A DNA stretch of 64,000 nt from Janthinobacterium sp. TB1-E2. Its GTDB lineage: Bacteria; Pseudomonadota; Gammaproteobacteria; Burkholderiales; Burkholderiaceae_D. Within the stretch, counting starts at the first letter, position 1; every line of letters starts with the position of its first letter. Location of the stretch: positions 6,200,001 to 6,264,000 of the forward strand of contig NZ_CP142523.1 of assembly GCF_036885605.1 (NCBI RefSeq), written 5' to 3'. Positions 9,837-19,900 of this stretch are shown piece after piece. The notes under the pieces were generated by a model. The model saw only the letters and a list, made by a program, of their open reading frames with translations, did not search any database and was not told the DNA's origin. Position numbers and translations under genes: made by a program.

Positions 9837-9913
9837 TACGTGTCTCCGTTTTTTTCTTGAATACACCGATCCCTCCACCCCAATGGCGGTTCCGCTCTTG
9901 CTGGAAAGGAAGA

Positions 9914-9940
9914 AAAGGCGCGCCGGCGGCAATCGCCGGC
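9914..9940 (-). terminator. possible weak terminator or processing hairpin between the RidA-type gene and the permease
   Basis: A 7-bp stem GCCGGCG/CGCCGGC (9922-9928 with 9934-9940) is followed on the minus strand by GCGCC and only four T. It could attenuate read-through from the RidA-type gene into the permease. Confidence 0.35.
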
Positions 9941-9965
9941 ATGCTCATGTGGTCAGACCACTGCG

Positions 9966-10424
9966 TCAGGCCAGTTCGGCGATCAGCTCGATCTCGACGC
10001 AAGCGCCCAGCGGGATTTGCGCCACGCCAAAGGCGGAGCGCGCATGTTTGCCGCTGTCGCCGAAGACTTCGACGAACAGTTCCGAGGCGCCATTGGTCAC
10101 CAGGTGCTGTTCCGTGAATTCGGAGGTGGAATTGACCAGGCTCATGACCTTGACGATGCGCTTGACCTTGTTCAAGTCGCCGCCGCACGCGTCTTGCAGG
10201 GTGGCGATCAGTTCGATGGCGATGCCGCGCGCGGCGATCTTGCCTTCTTCCGTCGTGACATCCTTGCCCAGTTGACCAACCCAGACCTTGCCATCCTTCT
10301 TGGCCAGGTGGCCGGACAGGAAGACGGTGTTGCCCGTGCGCGCATGCATCACGTAGGCGGCAGCTGGCGCGGCAACGACTGGCAGTTCAATGTTGAGGGC
10401 CTTGAGTTTTTCGTAAAACGACAT
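9966..10424 (-). CDS. RidA (YjgF/UK114) family protein
   Basis: A 152-residue protein with the RidA fold signatures: a segment around NTVFLSGHLAKKDGKVWVGQ, a central alpha-helical region (ARGIAIELIATLQDACG) and the C-terminal GVAQIPLGACVEIELIAEL. Canonical RidA deaminates reactive 2-aminoacrylate and other enamines. The usual catalytic arginine in the C-terminal block is not evident here (ARSAFGVAQIPLG), so this is one of the longer RidA-like subfamilies with uncertain activity. ATG 10424 has GGAGAAAT just upstream. Its position before an amino-acid permease suggests a role in amino-acid metabolism. Confidence 0.8.
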   Translation of the reverse strand: MSFYEKLKALNIELPVVAAPAAAYVMHARTGNTVFLSGHLAKKDGKVWVGQLGKDVTTEEGKIAARGIAIELIATLQDACGGDLNKVKRIVKVMSLVNSTSEFTEQHLVTNGASELFVEVFGDSGKHARSAFGVAQIPLGACVEIELIAELA

Positions 10425-10547
10425 GCTATTTCTCCAAGAAAACAATATAAGCGAAACCAGAATTCATGCACGGCAGGGCACGGAGGATGACGCCCTGGCA
10501 GCGCGGTAGTGACCGACAACAGTGCCAGATTAAACGTCATCATATTG

Positions 10548-10570
10548 GTGAACCAGCAGTTTTAGTTCAC
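10548..10570. promoter_or_regulatory. inverted repeat upstream of the RidA-type gene
   Basis: GTGAAC at 10548-10553 and GTTCAC at 10565-10570 form a 6-bp inverted repeat with an 11-base spacer, in the gap between the RidA-type gene and the ABC-F gene. It could be an operator; no promoter boxes could be fixed around it. Confidence 0.25.
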
Positions 10571-10678
10571 AAATAGGCCCGGTTATTCAGTGGATTATAC
10601 CGACAATCAAACAAAATTCAGCATCAGTTCATGAAGCATGCTCTACAGGCATCGAGCGTGACTTTTTTCATTAAATTG

Positions 10679-12262
10679 TCACTTGTGCAATGTCAAGCCC
10701 TCGGGGTCAAGGTTTATCGCATCCAGAAATGCCTGGTCGTGCGAAACCACAAGTAACGCGCCCCGGTATTGCAGCAGCATCTGCTCCAGCGCCTGCAGGC
10801 TGGCCAGGTCCAGATGATTGTCGGGTTCGTCTAACAGCAACAGTTGCGGCGGCGCCTGCGCATACAACTCGGCCGCCAGCGCCACCTTCATGCGCTCGCC
10901 ACCGCTGAGCAAGTGGCTGGGCATGGTGGCGCGCGCGCCGGCAATGCCCAGCAGCGCCAGCCGCGTGCGCAAGTCCCCTTCCGCCATCGTGCTATTGCGT
11001 TCCTGCAAGCGCTGCACGGCGCTCCGCTCGCCGTCTTGCAGTCCGGCATGCTGGTCCAGCCACGCCACCCGCGCATGGCACAGCAGCTCGCCGCTGGCGG
11101 GCGCCAGCTGTCCGGCGATCACGCGCAGCAGGGTCGACTTGCCGCTGCCATTATTACCCGTCACGGCCAGGCGGCGCGGGCCGCTGATGACCAGGCTCAC
11201 AGGCTGCGCCTGGCCATAGGGCAAGACCACGTCGCGCAGTTCCAGGATCAGCTTGCCGTTCGGCACGGCACTGTCGGGCGCCAGCAGCAGCCGTTCCATC
11301 TCGGGCGCGCAGCGGGCGCTGGCGTCCATCACCCTTTGCTGGCGCACCTGCTGCACCTCTTGCGCGCGCAGGCGCAACTTGCCCTGGCTATCCTGGCTTT
11401 TCTCTTTGCGCGCATCGAGCAGCAGCTTGCTTTGGTTGCCTTCGCGACCATCGCGCTCACCACGCACCACCCGTTTCTGCTGGCGTTCGGCTTGCTGCTG
11501 CGCGTCGCGCTGTTCGCGTCTGGCGCCCGCCTTTTCCGCCTGCAGGGCGGCAGCAAAACCGGCCTGTTCCAGCGCGCGCTGCTGTGCATACATCGCGTAA
11601 TTGCCGCCATAGCTGCGCAAGCCCTGGCTAGACAGCTCGACGATTGCATCGACGTGCCCGAGCAAGCCGCGGTCATGGCTGACCAGCAGCAAGCCACCCG
11701 GCCAGCGCGCCATCTGCGCCACCAGGCGGGCGCGCTGCTGTACATCGAGATGGTTGCTCGGCTCATCGAGCACCAGCCAGTCCGCCTGCGACAGCCAGGC
11801 CCCTTGCAGAGCGATGCGCTGGCGCTCGCCGCCGCTCAGGCTGACCGTTGGCATGTCGGCATCGACATGGCGCAAATCGAGCGCATCGAGCGCCTGGCGC
11901 AAACGGGTGTGGGCATCCCAGCGCTCTCCCACGAGCGCGTAATCGGCTTCGTCGACGCTGCCTTCGGCGATGCGCGCCAGCGCGGCCAGCAAGTCGTCCA
12001 TGCCGGCGAGCGCCGCCACGGTGCGATAGCGTTCAGGATCGAGTTCCTGCGCCACGTAATGCACGCGGCCGTCGCAGCGCACGGCGCCGGAAGACGGCTG
12101 CGCCTGGCCCGCCAGCAGGCGCGCCAGCACACTCTTGCCCACGCCGTTATCGCCGACGAGGCCGATACGTTGCGGGGCAAAGCTAAATTGCAAATCGGAA
12201 AACAGGGTGCGGCCATCGGGCAGCACAAAGGACAGACGGTCGAGTTGTAGTAATGCGGGCAT
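10679..12262 (-). CDS. ABC-F family ATPase
   Basis: A 527-residue soluble protein with two ABC ATPase domains and no membrane segment, as in ABC-F proteins that act on the ribosome. Domain 1 has Walker A GDNGVGKS (37-44), signature LSGGERQRIAL and Walker B LVLDEPSNHLD. Domain 2 has GNNGSGKS near 369, LSGGERMKVAL and LLLDEPDNHLD. Between them is a charged, Gln/Arg/Lys-rich linker (QRDAQQQAERQQKRVV) in the position of the P-site tRNA-interaction motif. It is shorter than Uup or YheS and does not look like YbiT or EttA. The role could be translation-factor-like or antibiotic protection. AAGGAG precedes ATG 12262. Confidence 0.88.
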   Translation of the reverse strand: MPALLQLDRLSFVLPDGRTLFSDLQFSFAPQRIGLVGDNGVGKSVLARLLAGQAQPSSGAVRCDGRVHYVAQELDPERYRTVAALAGMDDLLAALARIAEGSVDEADYALVGERWDAHTRLRQALDALDLRHVDADMPTVSLSGGERQRIALQGAWLSQADWLVLDEPSNHLDVQQRARLVAQMARWPGGLLLVSHDRGLLGHVDAIVELSSQGLRSYGGNYAMYAQQRALEQAGFAAALQAEKAGARREQRDAQQQAERQQKRVVRGERDGREGNQSKLLLDARKEKSQDSQGKLRLRAQEVQQVRQQRVMDASARCAPEMERLLLAPDSAVPNGKLILELRDVVLPYGQAQPVSLVISGPRRLAVTGNNGSGKSTLLRVIAGQLAPASGELLCHARVAWLDQHAGLQDGERSAVQRLQERNSTMAEGDLRTRLALLGIAGARATMPSHLLSGGERMKVALAAELYAQAPPQLLLLDEPDNHLDLASLQALEQMLLQYRGALLVVSHDQAFLDAINLDPEGLTLHK

Positions 12263-12335
12263 GGATACTCCTTGTACGTGCAGACAGGGCTGGCGAACCC
12301 GCGCGGCGCAAAGGCGCTATGGCGGGATGGGCGAG

Positions 12336-12368
12336 GCCGTGCACAGCACGGCAGTATCAATGGCGCAT
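12336..12368 (-). promoter_or_regulatory. ABC-F leader with tiny uORF and hairpin
   Basis: In the 161-base leader of the ABC-F gene, a three-codon reading frame (ATG CGC CAT TGA, 12368 down to 12357) sits 9 bases after AGGA. It is followed by a perfect 7-bp hairpin GCCGTGC-TGT-GCACGGC (12336-12352). Some ABC-F genes are controlled by leader-peptide attenuation; here no terminator T-run follows the hairpin, so the regulatory call is weak. Confidence 0.22.
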
Positions 12369-12423
12369 GTCGAAGCGTCCTGGAGAAATGGGAAAGAAGC
12401 GTCAGTGTAGCAGAGCAGGCTTG

Positions 12424-13530
12424 TCAGCGCTGCCCCAAGGTCGTGTCGCCGAACAGGTTCTTGAATTCACGCGGCTGCGAGCGCCAGTACTGCGGCGGCG
12501 CCTGCACTTGCGCACCCAGCTGGGCCGCCGCATGCCAGGGCCAGCGCGGGTCGAACAGGATGGCGCGCGCCAGCGCCACCATGTCGGACTGGCCGTTGAC
12601 GATGATGTCCTCCGCCTGCTGCGCTTCCGTGATCAGGCCCACGCTGATGGTGGGCAAACCGCTGTCGCGCTTGATGCGTTCGGCAAACGCCACCTGGTAG
12701 CCGGGTCCCACGGGAATTTGCTGCTGCGGCGAAACGCCGCCGCTGGAGACGTGGATGAAGTCGGCGCCCAGCTGCTTGAGTTCCTGCGCGAAACGCACGC
12801 TTTGCTCAATTTCCCAGCCACCCTCGACCCAGTCGGCGGCGGAAATGCGCACGCCCACGGCGGCCGGCACGGCGGCGCGCACGGCTTCAACAACTTCCAG
12901 CGGAAAGCGCATGCGGTTTTCCAGGCTGCCGCCATACGCATCCGTACGCTGGTTGGACAGCGGCGACAAGAACTGGTGCAGCAGATAGCCGTGCGCCGCA
13001 TGCAATTCGATGCCCTCGATGCCGAGCGCATGCACGCGCTGGGCGGCCGACACAAAGGCGCCCTTGATTTGCAGCAAGCCCATCTCGTCCAGGGCGATCG
13101 GCACGGTTTCGCCCGGTGCATGGGCGATGGCGGAAGGCGCCACCGTTTGCCAGCCGCCCTCGGCCAGGTGCACGCAGGAACCACCCTGCCAGGGCGCGCG
13201 GCTCGACGCCTTGCGTCCCGCATGGCCCAGTTGCACCACCAGGGGAATCGGAGCGTGGCGGCGGATCGCCTGCACCACCTTGGCCAGCGCAGCTTGATTC
13301 GCATCCGACCACAGGCCCAGGTCTTCGGCCGAGATGCGTCCCTCGGGCGAGACGGCCGTCGCTTCCGTCATCAGCAAGCCCGCGCCGGACAGGGCAAGGT
13401 GGCCCAGGTGGATCATGTGCCAGTCGGTGGCGTTGCCGTTGTCAGCCGAGTACTGGCACATGGGCGCGATGGCGATGCGGTTGGCCACCTGCAGCGGCCC
13501 CAGGGCATACGGCGTGAATAGCTGGCTCAT
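12424..13530 (-). CDS. namA: NADH:flavin oxidoreductase, YqjM-type old yellow enzyme
   Basis: A 368-residue FMN-dependent ene-reductase. The N-terminus LFTPYALGPLQVANRIAIAPM is the standard OYE opening. The MCQYSA motif (Cys25, Tyr27) identifies the YqjM/thermophilic-like class, in which this cysteine tunes the flavin. QLGHAGRKAS and ELHAAHGYLLHQFLSPLSN carry the FMN and substrate histidine region. It reduces activated C=C bonds of enals, enones or nitro compounds with NAD(P)H in the cytoplasm. ATG 13530 has CGGAG upstream. It is divergent from the glycine-zipper gene. The natural substrate is unknown. Confidence 0.9.
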   Translation of the reverse strand: MSQLFTPYALGPLQVANRIAIAPMCQYSADNGNATDWHMIHLGHLALSGAGLLMTEATAVSPEGRISAEDLGLWSDANQAALAKVVQAIRRHAPIPLVVQLGHAGRKASSRAPWQGGSCVHLAEGGWQTVAPSAIAHAPGETVPIALDEMGLLQIKGAFVSAAQRVHALGIEGIELHAAHGYLLHQFLSPLSNQRTDAYGGSLENRMRFPLEVVEAVRAAVPAAVGVRISAADWVEGGWEIEQSVRFAQELKQLGADFIHVSSGGVSPQQQIPVGPGYQVAFAERIKRDSGLPTISVGLITEAQQAEDIIVNGQSDMVALARAILFDPRWPWHAAAQLGAQVQAPPQYWRSQPREFKNLFGDTTLGQR

Positions 13531-13690
13531 GGCGGACTCCGGAAAAGGGGAAGCACCGATTCTACTGTGCTTTGAAAAGCGCGGCTTACACCTGCTTACG
13601 TTTGATACAGCGCAAGGGCTAGCCTTGGACAGGCGCGGCCGCTAATCTGGACACATCAATAACACCCGCAGTACCACCCCAGGAGAACAC

Positions 13691-14257
13691 ATGAACACGA
13701 CGACTACCGCCAGCCGCATCCACCCTTTGATGGCCGGCGCCGCCATTTCCGTGACGGTCCTGTGCCTGGTCGGCGCGGCGTCCATCGCCGGCATCCTGCC
13801 CAATTCGCGGGCGAATGTGCCTGCCGTGCCGGCCGACGTGGCCGCCATGACGCCAGCCAGCGCCGCCGCCCTGGCTGCGCCCGCAGCTGCACCGGTGGCC
13901 GCGCCTGTCGTCGCGCAAGCCGCCCCGGCACCAGCCCCGGCGCCTGTCGTGCACAAGCGCGTCGTGCACCACACGCAAGTGGCACAAGCGCGCCCTGCCT
14001 ACAATGACAACAACGATGGCTACCGCGACACGGCCTACCGCGAACCTGTGCGCCAGCAGCCAGTGCCTGCGCCGGCACCTGCACCAGCACAACCGAACTA
14101 CGTGGGCATCGGCACGGGCGCCGTCATCGGCGGCTTGATCGGCAATCAGGTCGGCGGCGGCCGCGGCAAGGCGCTGGCGACGGTGGCCGGCGTGATCGGC
14201 GGCGGCATGCTGGGTAATGCGGTGCAAAATCAAGTCGAGCAGCAACCGCAACGTTAA
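13691..14257 (+). CDS. glycine-zipper 2TM domain protein
   Basis: A 188-residue exported or membrane protein. An N-terminal hydrophobic segment (about residues 13-36) is followed by a long Ala/Pro/Val-rich low-complexity linker (residues about 45-135, with PAPAPAPVV and PVPAPAPAPAQ). The C-terminal glycine zipper (GIGTGAVIGGLIGNQVGGGRGKALATV) resembles the SlyB/17-kDa antigen family of envelope proteins. There is no lipobox, so the N-terminal helix probably anchors it in the inner membrane, with the zipper in the periplasm. AGGAG lies 8 bases before ATG. Its 3' end overlaps the convergent DUF1993 gene by 4 bases. Confidence 0.82.
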   Translation: MNTTTTASRIHPLMAGAAISVTVLCLVGAASIAGILPNSRANVPAVPADVAAMTPASAAALAAPAAAPVAAPVVAQAAPAPAPAPVVHKRVVHHTQVAQARPAYNDNNDGYRDTAYREPVRQQPVPAPAPAPAQPNYVGIGTGAVIGGLIGNQVGGGRGKALATVAGVIGGGMLGNAVQNQVEQQPQR

Positions 14258-14763
14258 TCGTACGGGCCCAGATAATCGAGCTTGCCCACGGCCACGCCAT
14301 TGTTTCTCAGGATGGCGTGGACCATGGAAACGTGGAAATAGAAGTTCGGCAAGGCAAAGCTGAGCAGGTAATCATCGCCCGAGAATTTCGTCCCCTCGTC
14401 GGTCCAGTTCAGCACGACTTCCTTCTGCGCACTGCCCGCCATCTGGCCCGCATTCACGCTGTCGATGTAGGCGATGGTGCTGGCGATACGTTCCTGTAGC
14501 TGCTCGAAGGACGCTTCGTTATCTTCAAATTTCGGCGCCGGCACGCCGCTCAGGCGCTCGACCGACATCTTCGACGTATCGCTGGCGCGCTGCACCTGCG
14601 CCGTCAAATCCAGCATGTCGGGCGCCAGCTGCGCACCCAGCAAAATCTCGGGCACGATGCCATCTTCCTCCACGTGGGCTTGCGCTTTTTCCAGCAGGGA
14701 CGAGACGACCCGCAAGCCGCGGATGAAGACGGGAATGGTTGCCTGATACATGGACACGGACAT
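14254..14763 (-). CDS. DUF1993 family protein
   Basis: A 169-residue soluble protein matching the DUF1993 family from start (MSVSMYQATIPVFIRGLRVV) to end (NNGVAVGKLDYLG). The fold is predicted to be a four-helix DinB-like bundle, suggested by the helical pattern and the SFALPNFYFHVSMVHAILR segment with conserved histidines. The function is unknown; DinB-like proteins are often metal-dependent thiol transferases, but that is only an analogy. It is convergent with the glycine-zipper gene and has no obvious operon partner. Confidence 0.8.
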   Translation of the reverse strand: MSVSMYQATIPVFIRGLRVVSSLLEKAQAHVEEDGIVPEILLGAQLAPDMLDLTAQVQRASDTSKMSVERLSGVPAPKFEDNEASFEQLQERIASTIAYIDSVNAGQMAGSAQKEVVLNWTDEGTKFSGDDYLLSFALPNFYFHVSMVHAILRNNGVAVGKLDYLGPYD

Positions 14764-14862
14764 GGCGGACTCCTGATAGTGAACGATGAGCCAGTGTACC
14801 CGAGGCGCTGTTTTCGGGTACCGCGCCCGTGTGCGTCAGCGCACCTAGCAGCCCAGTTGCTT

Positions 14863-15831
14863 TTACTTGTCGAGGTTGACCTTGCCGTCCGGTAAATGCG
14901 CTGGCTGTTCAACGGACTCCTGCTGCTGTATCGGCGCCGGCTTCTCCTTGCGCTTGCCAGTGAAAAACTTGACGATGGCCGCACCGCCGCCCACGACGGC
15001 CAGGAGCAGCACTTTCTTGAAAGCCAGCAGCAGCGCCAGCAATTTGCCAAACAGGCCCAGCTTGCTGGCCACGCCACCGGCCACCAGCGCCGCCAGGCCA
15101 TACTCGGCCACCTTGTCCGTCTTGCTGTCGAAATCCGTGTAGCGGTTACCGTCGGTAAATTCCGTGAACGCCGTCACTTGCTGCATTTCCTGCTTGATCG
15201 TCGCGATCTGCTGCATGCTGGCGATCGCGTTCAGGTTCAGCACGCCTTCACGGCCCAGCACGCGCACATTGTAGTTCAGCGAGTGCTCGCCGCCATCGAT
15301 CATCAGGTCCTTGGCCCAGTACAGCTTGTGCGTATCCTTGGTATAGCTGGGTTTTTCCGCCCAGCCCATCAGATGGATGCCTGGGTAACCCTGCTTCTTG
15401 CGCTCCGCATTGTTTTCCAGCACGGATGCCTGCATATCCTTGAGCAATTCATCGTATTTGATGCTGTCCGCATCGTCATCCTTGATATGCCCTTCCTTTT
15501 CATACGTCACCACCACGCCCCAGCTATCACGCTCGAGCACGCTGGTCTTGGCGGGCACGATCATGCCCAGCGATTCCATGCCCGGTGGATTACCCCAGGC
15601 CTCGACCAGCACGCGCTCGGCGTCCGCCGGCGACAAATAACGGAAGCTGGCGGGCAAATCCAGGGTGGCGATACCGCCTGGCAATGTGATCTTGCCGCGC
15701 TGCAGGTGCAACTGGGCAAGGAATTGCTCGGCCGTCATTTCCGTTGCGGCAGCCTTCTCTTCGGCAGGGGCGGCAGCCGTCAGGCCGGTGAGGGTCAGGC
15801 ACAGCAGGGCTGTCAGCAGGCGTTTCAACAT
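14863..15831 (-). CDS. DUF2167 domain membrane protein
   Basis: A 322-residue protein with a cleavable signal peptide (MLKRLLTALLCLTLTGLTAAAP). It has a periplasmic domain with the DUF2167 blocks (FRYLSPADAERVLVEAWGNPP and SWGVVVTYEKEGHI) and one or two C-terminal hydrophobic stretches (about residues 240-285) followed by a basic tail. The family is widespread, membrane-anchored and uncharacterised. ATG 15831 was chosen because it opens the signal peptide; the ORF could begin 21 bases earlier. It follows the terminator of the ast operon and is probably a separate transcript. Confidence 0.82.
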   Translation of the reverse strand: MLKRLLTALLCLTLTGLTAAAPAEEKAAATEMTAEQFLAQLHLQRGKITLPGGIATLDLPASFRYLSPADAERVLVEAWGNPPGMESLGMIVPAKTSVLERDSWGVVVTYEKEGHIKDDDADSIKYDELLKDMQASVLENNAERKKQGYPGIHLMGWAEKPSYTKDTHKLYWAKDLMIDGGEHSLNYNVRVLGREGVLNLNAIASMQQIATIKQEMQQVTAFTEFTDGNRYTDFDSKTDKVAEYGLAALVAGGVASKLGLFGKLLALLLAFKKVLLLAVVGGGAAIVKFFTGKRKEKPAPIQQQESVEQPAHLPDGKVNLDK

Positions 15832-15918
15832 GATCGGTCCAAAAAATTGCAAAGGGTAAATATTTTAAATCAACTGGTTGCTTAATGGATAATTATTTCT
15901 GTGCGGCATTTTCCCATG

Positions 15919-15952
15919 AAAAAAGCGCCAGACGGGTTTCCCCGGCTGGCGC
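15919..15952 (-). terminator. terminator of the arginine catabolism operon
   Basis: GCGCCAG/CTGGCGC (15925-15931 with 15946-15952) encloses an inner CGGG/CCCG pair with a GAAA loop. A six-T run follows on the minus strand. It begins 24 bases past the astE stop. Confidence 0.88.
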
Positions 15953-15976
15953 CTGCTGCCGTGCATGGCGTGAAGA

Positions 15977-16990
15977 TCAGGACACGCGCACCACCATCAG
16001 TCCCGCGCGCAAGCCAACGCGCACGTCCGGGTTGGGAAACACCACCAGCTCTTCCGCGTGCTGCACCGTGTACACATGGTCGCCATCGCTGGCGATCACG
16101 GCGTGCTGCGGCAAGGACGTGAAATTCTGCGTGCTGCGGTCAAAAGCCATGCGGAATTCATCGCTGTGCTTGATGATTTCCTGCGCCACCTTGAACACGT
16201 GCGGTTGCGCCTTGACGGGCTGCGCAGGCAAGCCGCGCAGCAAGCCGTCGAGCGCCCGCGACACGTCGTCGAACAGGGACAAATCGTTCTGCCCCAGGGT
16301 GCCCACGCGGCCCAGTTCCACCGTGCTGGCGGCCGCGCCGAAATGCTCGGCCGAATAATAACTGTACGTGCCGGCCGACTGCGGGTTCATGATGATGGCG
16401 CCGATGGCCGCCTGGCCCAGCCAATCGATCAGCTGTGCCTTGGCGTCGTCGGCCACCAGGTCCGGCACGATGGCAAACGTGGGGTACACGGACGGCCGGA
16501 TGGCCGTGTGTAAATCCAGATGCCAGCGCACGGGTCCCGCCGCTGCAAAGAACGCTGTTGTCGCGGCGATCATTTCATCGGCACGCGCGCTTTCCGCCGC
16601 TTGCGCCAGGCTGCCCCGCACGGGGCGGAACATGCGATTGAGGTCGGCGTCGATGAAACGCTTGCCGGCCCGGATCGCATCGACATTGCCCACGCAAACG
16701 AGCAAATCGACGGCCAGCTTCGATGCATCGCGCGACAAGGCGTCGAGCAGATGCGCCAGCACTTCGATCGGTCCCGTCTCGTCGCCATGCACGCCCACCG
16801 AGACGGCCACGCTGGCGCGGCCAGCTCCCGGCTTGACGACCTGCAGCATGCCGGGCGCCGGCAAGGCCACCGTGAAACCGGCGTCCGAAAACAACCGGGC
16901 CACGCCGCTGAAATCGGCCTGCGCCAGCGCCTGCACGGCTGGCGGCAAGCCGCCAGCATCCTGCACTACCTGTGTTACTTTTTGCGTCAT
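15977..16990 (-). CDS. astE: succinylglutamate desuccinylase
   Basis: Last enzyme of the arginine succinyltransferase pathway: it hydrolyses N2-succinylglutamate to succinate and glutamate in the cytoplasm. The 337-residue protein has the zinc motif HGDE (His68, Glu71) in SVGVHGDETGPIEVL, the HLDLHTAIRPSVYPTFAI block with the third zinc ligand, and the downstream glutamate region (VELGRVGTLG). These match the AstE/aspartoacylase branch of M14-like amidohydrolases. Its ATG overlaps the GDH stop by one base (TAATG), so translation is probably coupled. The glutamate it releases is the substrate of the preceding gene's enzyme. Confidence 0.93.
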   Translation of the reverse strand: MTQKVTQVVQDAGGLPPAVQALAQADFSGVARLFSDAGFTVALPAPGMLQVVKPGAGRASVAVSVGVHGDETGPIEVLAHLLDALSRDASKLAVDLLVCVGNVDAIRAGKRFIDADLNRMFRPVRGSLAQAAESARADEMIAATTAFFAAAGPVRWHLDLHTAIRPSVYPTFAIVPDLVADDAKAQLIDWLGQAAIGAIIMNPQSAGTYSYYSAEHFGAAASTVELGRVGTLGQNDLSLFDDVSRALDGLLRGLPAQPVKAQPHVFKVAQEIIKHSDEFRMAFDRSTQNFTSLPQHAVIASDGDHVYTVQHAEELVVFPNPDVRVGLRAGLMVVRVS

Positions 16991-19900
16991 TACACCGCCG
17001 CTTCCGCTGGGGTTTTCGCCGTGATTTTATTCACGGCTTCCGACAAGGTCCACACGTCCAGCATGGCTTGCTCCAGTTCCGTCGCCGCCACATAGGCCGA
17101 CAAGCCCAGCGCGCCCGTCACGGCATCGACGGCCTGGCCGGCATTGCCTTGCTCGGCACGGGCCAGCACCTGCGTCAGCAAACGCTGTTGCGTGCGGCGC
17201 AGCGCTTGTTGCGCGTAGTTGCGCAACTGCTCCTGCGACTTGCCTTGCGCCGCCAGCTTCAAGCCACGTTCCAAGGTGTCGATACCCGCCTGGCTGCGCA
17301 GGGCCAGGCCCAGTTGCAGGAAGGAAGCCAGGTCCATCGAGGCAGGACGCGGCACGGACAGGGCCGGGAACAGGAAGCCGGCGACGACTTCCAGCGCGTC
17401 GACCGCATCCCACGCCTGCACGAAGGCCGGACTCAAGCCCGGCACCAGCGCCGCTTCCGACTTGATGCCAACGGTTTTGAGCAGCTCACGCTTCGATTCC
17501 GCGCCAAACAAACGAGTCAGTTCGGCCAGGCCGGCGCCGCGCAATTGCTCGGCCGGCACCGACAGCACGCCGGCGATCATCGTTTGCTGCAGCACGCGCG
17601 TTTGCGCGTCGACCTTGATCGACACGTCGCGTGGAATCGTCAAGGCGTCCGCATCGAGCGCGTCGAACACGGGCGCCAGGTTCAAGGCCACCCAGGCCTG
17701 GCCCCAGGCCAGGATCACGGTCGATTCGTCCACGCCGTGTTCCGCCGCCAGGTTGCGGATCATCAGCGGGCCGCAGCGGTTGATCACTTCATTGGCCAGC
17801 ACGGTTGCCAGGATGGCGTTGGCCAGCGGGTGGTCGAGCGCCGAACGGGTTTCCACCAGCAGGGATGGGAAGTAGGGTTTCAGCACCGGCTCGGCCCACG
17901 TTTCGCCGGTCAGCGGCAAGGCGGACAGGATGCGCTTGAAGCGGTTCTTCACGTTGGCGATCACCACCGCCAGTTCCGGCGTCGTCAGGCCACGGTTGTC
18001 CAGCTTGCGGCGCGCCAGTTCGGCCACCGATGGCAGCTGCTCGAGTTCGCGCGACAGCGCTCCCTCTTCTTCCAAGCTGGCGATCAGGGCGGCGTAGCCA
18101 TCCTGCACGGCGCTTTCGCTTTGCGCCTGCAACTCGCGCACCAGCAAATGCGTCTGCTGCGTGTTGTCGCGCAAGACCAGGCGCTCGACGTCGTCCGTCA
18201 TCGCATACAGCTCGCGGTTGCGTTCTTCTTCCGTCAGCTTGCCCGCGTTCACTTCCACGTCCAGCCAGATTTTCACGTTCACTTCATGGTCCGAGCAATC
18301 CACGCCGGCCGAATTGTCGATCGCATCGGTGAAGATGCGGCCACCGGCCAGCGCGAACTCGATACGGCCCGCCTGCGTCGCACCGAGATTGCCGCCTTCG
18401 GCCACGACTTTCACGCGCAGCTCATTGCCGCTGACGCGGATGTGGTCATTCGCGCGGTCCTTCACTTGCGCGTGGGTCTCCGTCGACGCCTTGATGTAGG
18501 TGCCGATGCCGCCGTTGTAGAACAGGTCCACGGGCGACTTCAGGATGCGGTGCATCAGTTCTTCCGGCGGCAGCGAGGTCTCGGCGATATCGAGCGCGGC
18601 GCGGATCTGCGGCGACAGTTCGATCGTGCGGGCGGTGCGCGGATACACGCCGCCGCCTGCGGAGATCAGCTCCTTGTTGTAGTCGTCCCACGAGGAGCGC
18701 GGCAAGGCGAACAGGCGCGCGCGTTCCTCGAACGAGACGGCGACGTCCGGTGTCGGGTCGAGGAAGATGTGGCGGTGGTCGAACGCGGCCACCAGTTTCA
18801 GTTGGCGCGACAGCAGTACGCCGTTGCCGAACACGTCGCCCGACATGTCGCCCACGCCGACCATGGTAATCGGGGTGGTATTGAGGTCGTGGTCCATTTC
18901 ATAGAAGTGGCGCTTCACGGCTTCGAACGCGCCCTTGGCGGTGATGCCCAGCTTCTTGTGGTCATAGCCGTTCGAGCCGCCCGAGGCAAACGCGTCGCCG
19001 AGCCAGAAACCGCGCTGCACGGCGATGCCGTTGGCGATGTCCGAGAACGTGGCCGTGCCCTTGTCGGCAGCGACCACCAGATACGGATCGGCTTCATCGA
19101 AGCACACGGTATCGACTGGCGGGACGATATTGCCCAAGGAACGGTTGTCCGTCACTTCCAGCAGGCTGGAAATGAACAGGCGGTAGACGGCTTCGCCTTC
19201 GGCCGCGATGGTTTCACGCACGGCGTCTTTCGGCATCATCTTGCAGACAAAACCGCCCTTCGCGCCGGCCGGCACGATGACGGCGTTTTTGACCATCTGC
19301 GCTTTCACCAGACCCAGGACTTCCGTGCGGTAGTCTTCCATGCGGTCGGACCAGCGCAAGCCGCCGCGGGCGACAGGGCCGCCGCGCAGGTGCACGCCTT
19401 CGAAGCGGCGCGAGAAGACGAAAATCTCGCGGTAAGGACGCGGTTCCGGCACCAGCGCCAGGCTGCTGGTGTCGAACTTGAAGATGATCTTGTCGCCTTG
19501 TTGATTGTTCTGGAAGTAGCTGGTGCGCAGGGTGGCGGCCATCAGGTCGGCCAGCGCGCCGAGGATTTCCTCGGTATCGGCATGGTTCACGGAGGGCAGG
19601 CCGGCCTTGATGGCGGCGATGCTTTCCAGGGCTTGCGCATGCTGCGCGTCGGACAGCGAAGGATCGAAGCGCTGCAGGAACGCTTCCACCAGGGCTTTGA
19701 CCTGGGCCGGCTGCTTGCGCAGGCTTTCGGCGATGTAGCGCACCGAGAAGCGGCTGCCCGTCTGGCGCCAGTAGCTGGTATAGGCACGCACCAGCTGCAC
19801 TTCGCGCGTAGACAAGCCGCCTTCGATGACGAGGCCATTCAAACGGCCATCTTCGGCCGTGTCGTTGAACAGGGCGGCAAACAATTCCTGCGCCACGGCG

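Noticed and set aside
6674..9860. Two long plus-strand ORFs opposite the permeases
   Set aside because: Antisense frames of two clear membrane proteins, with no hydrophobic segments or family signatures of their own.
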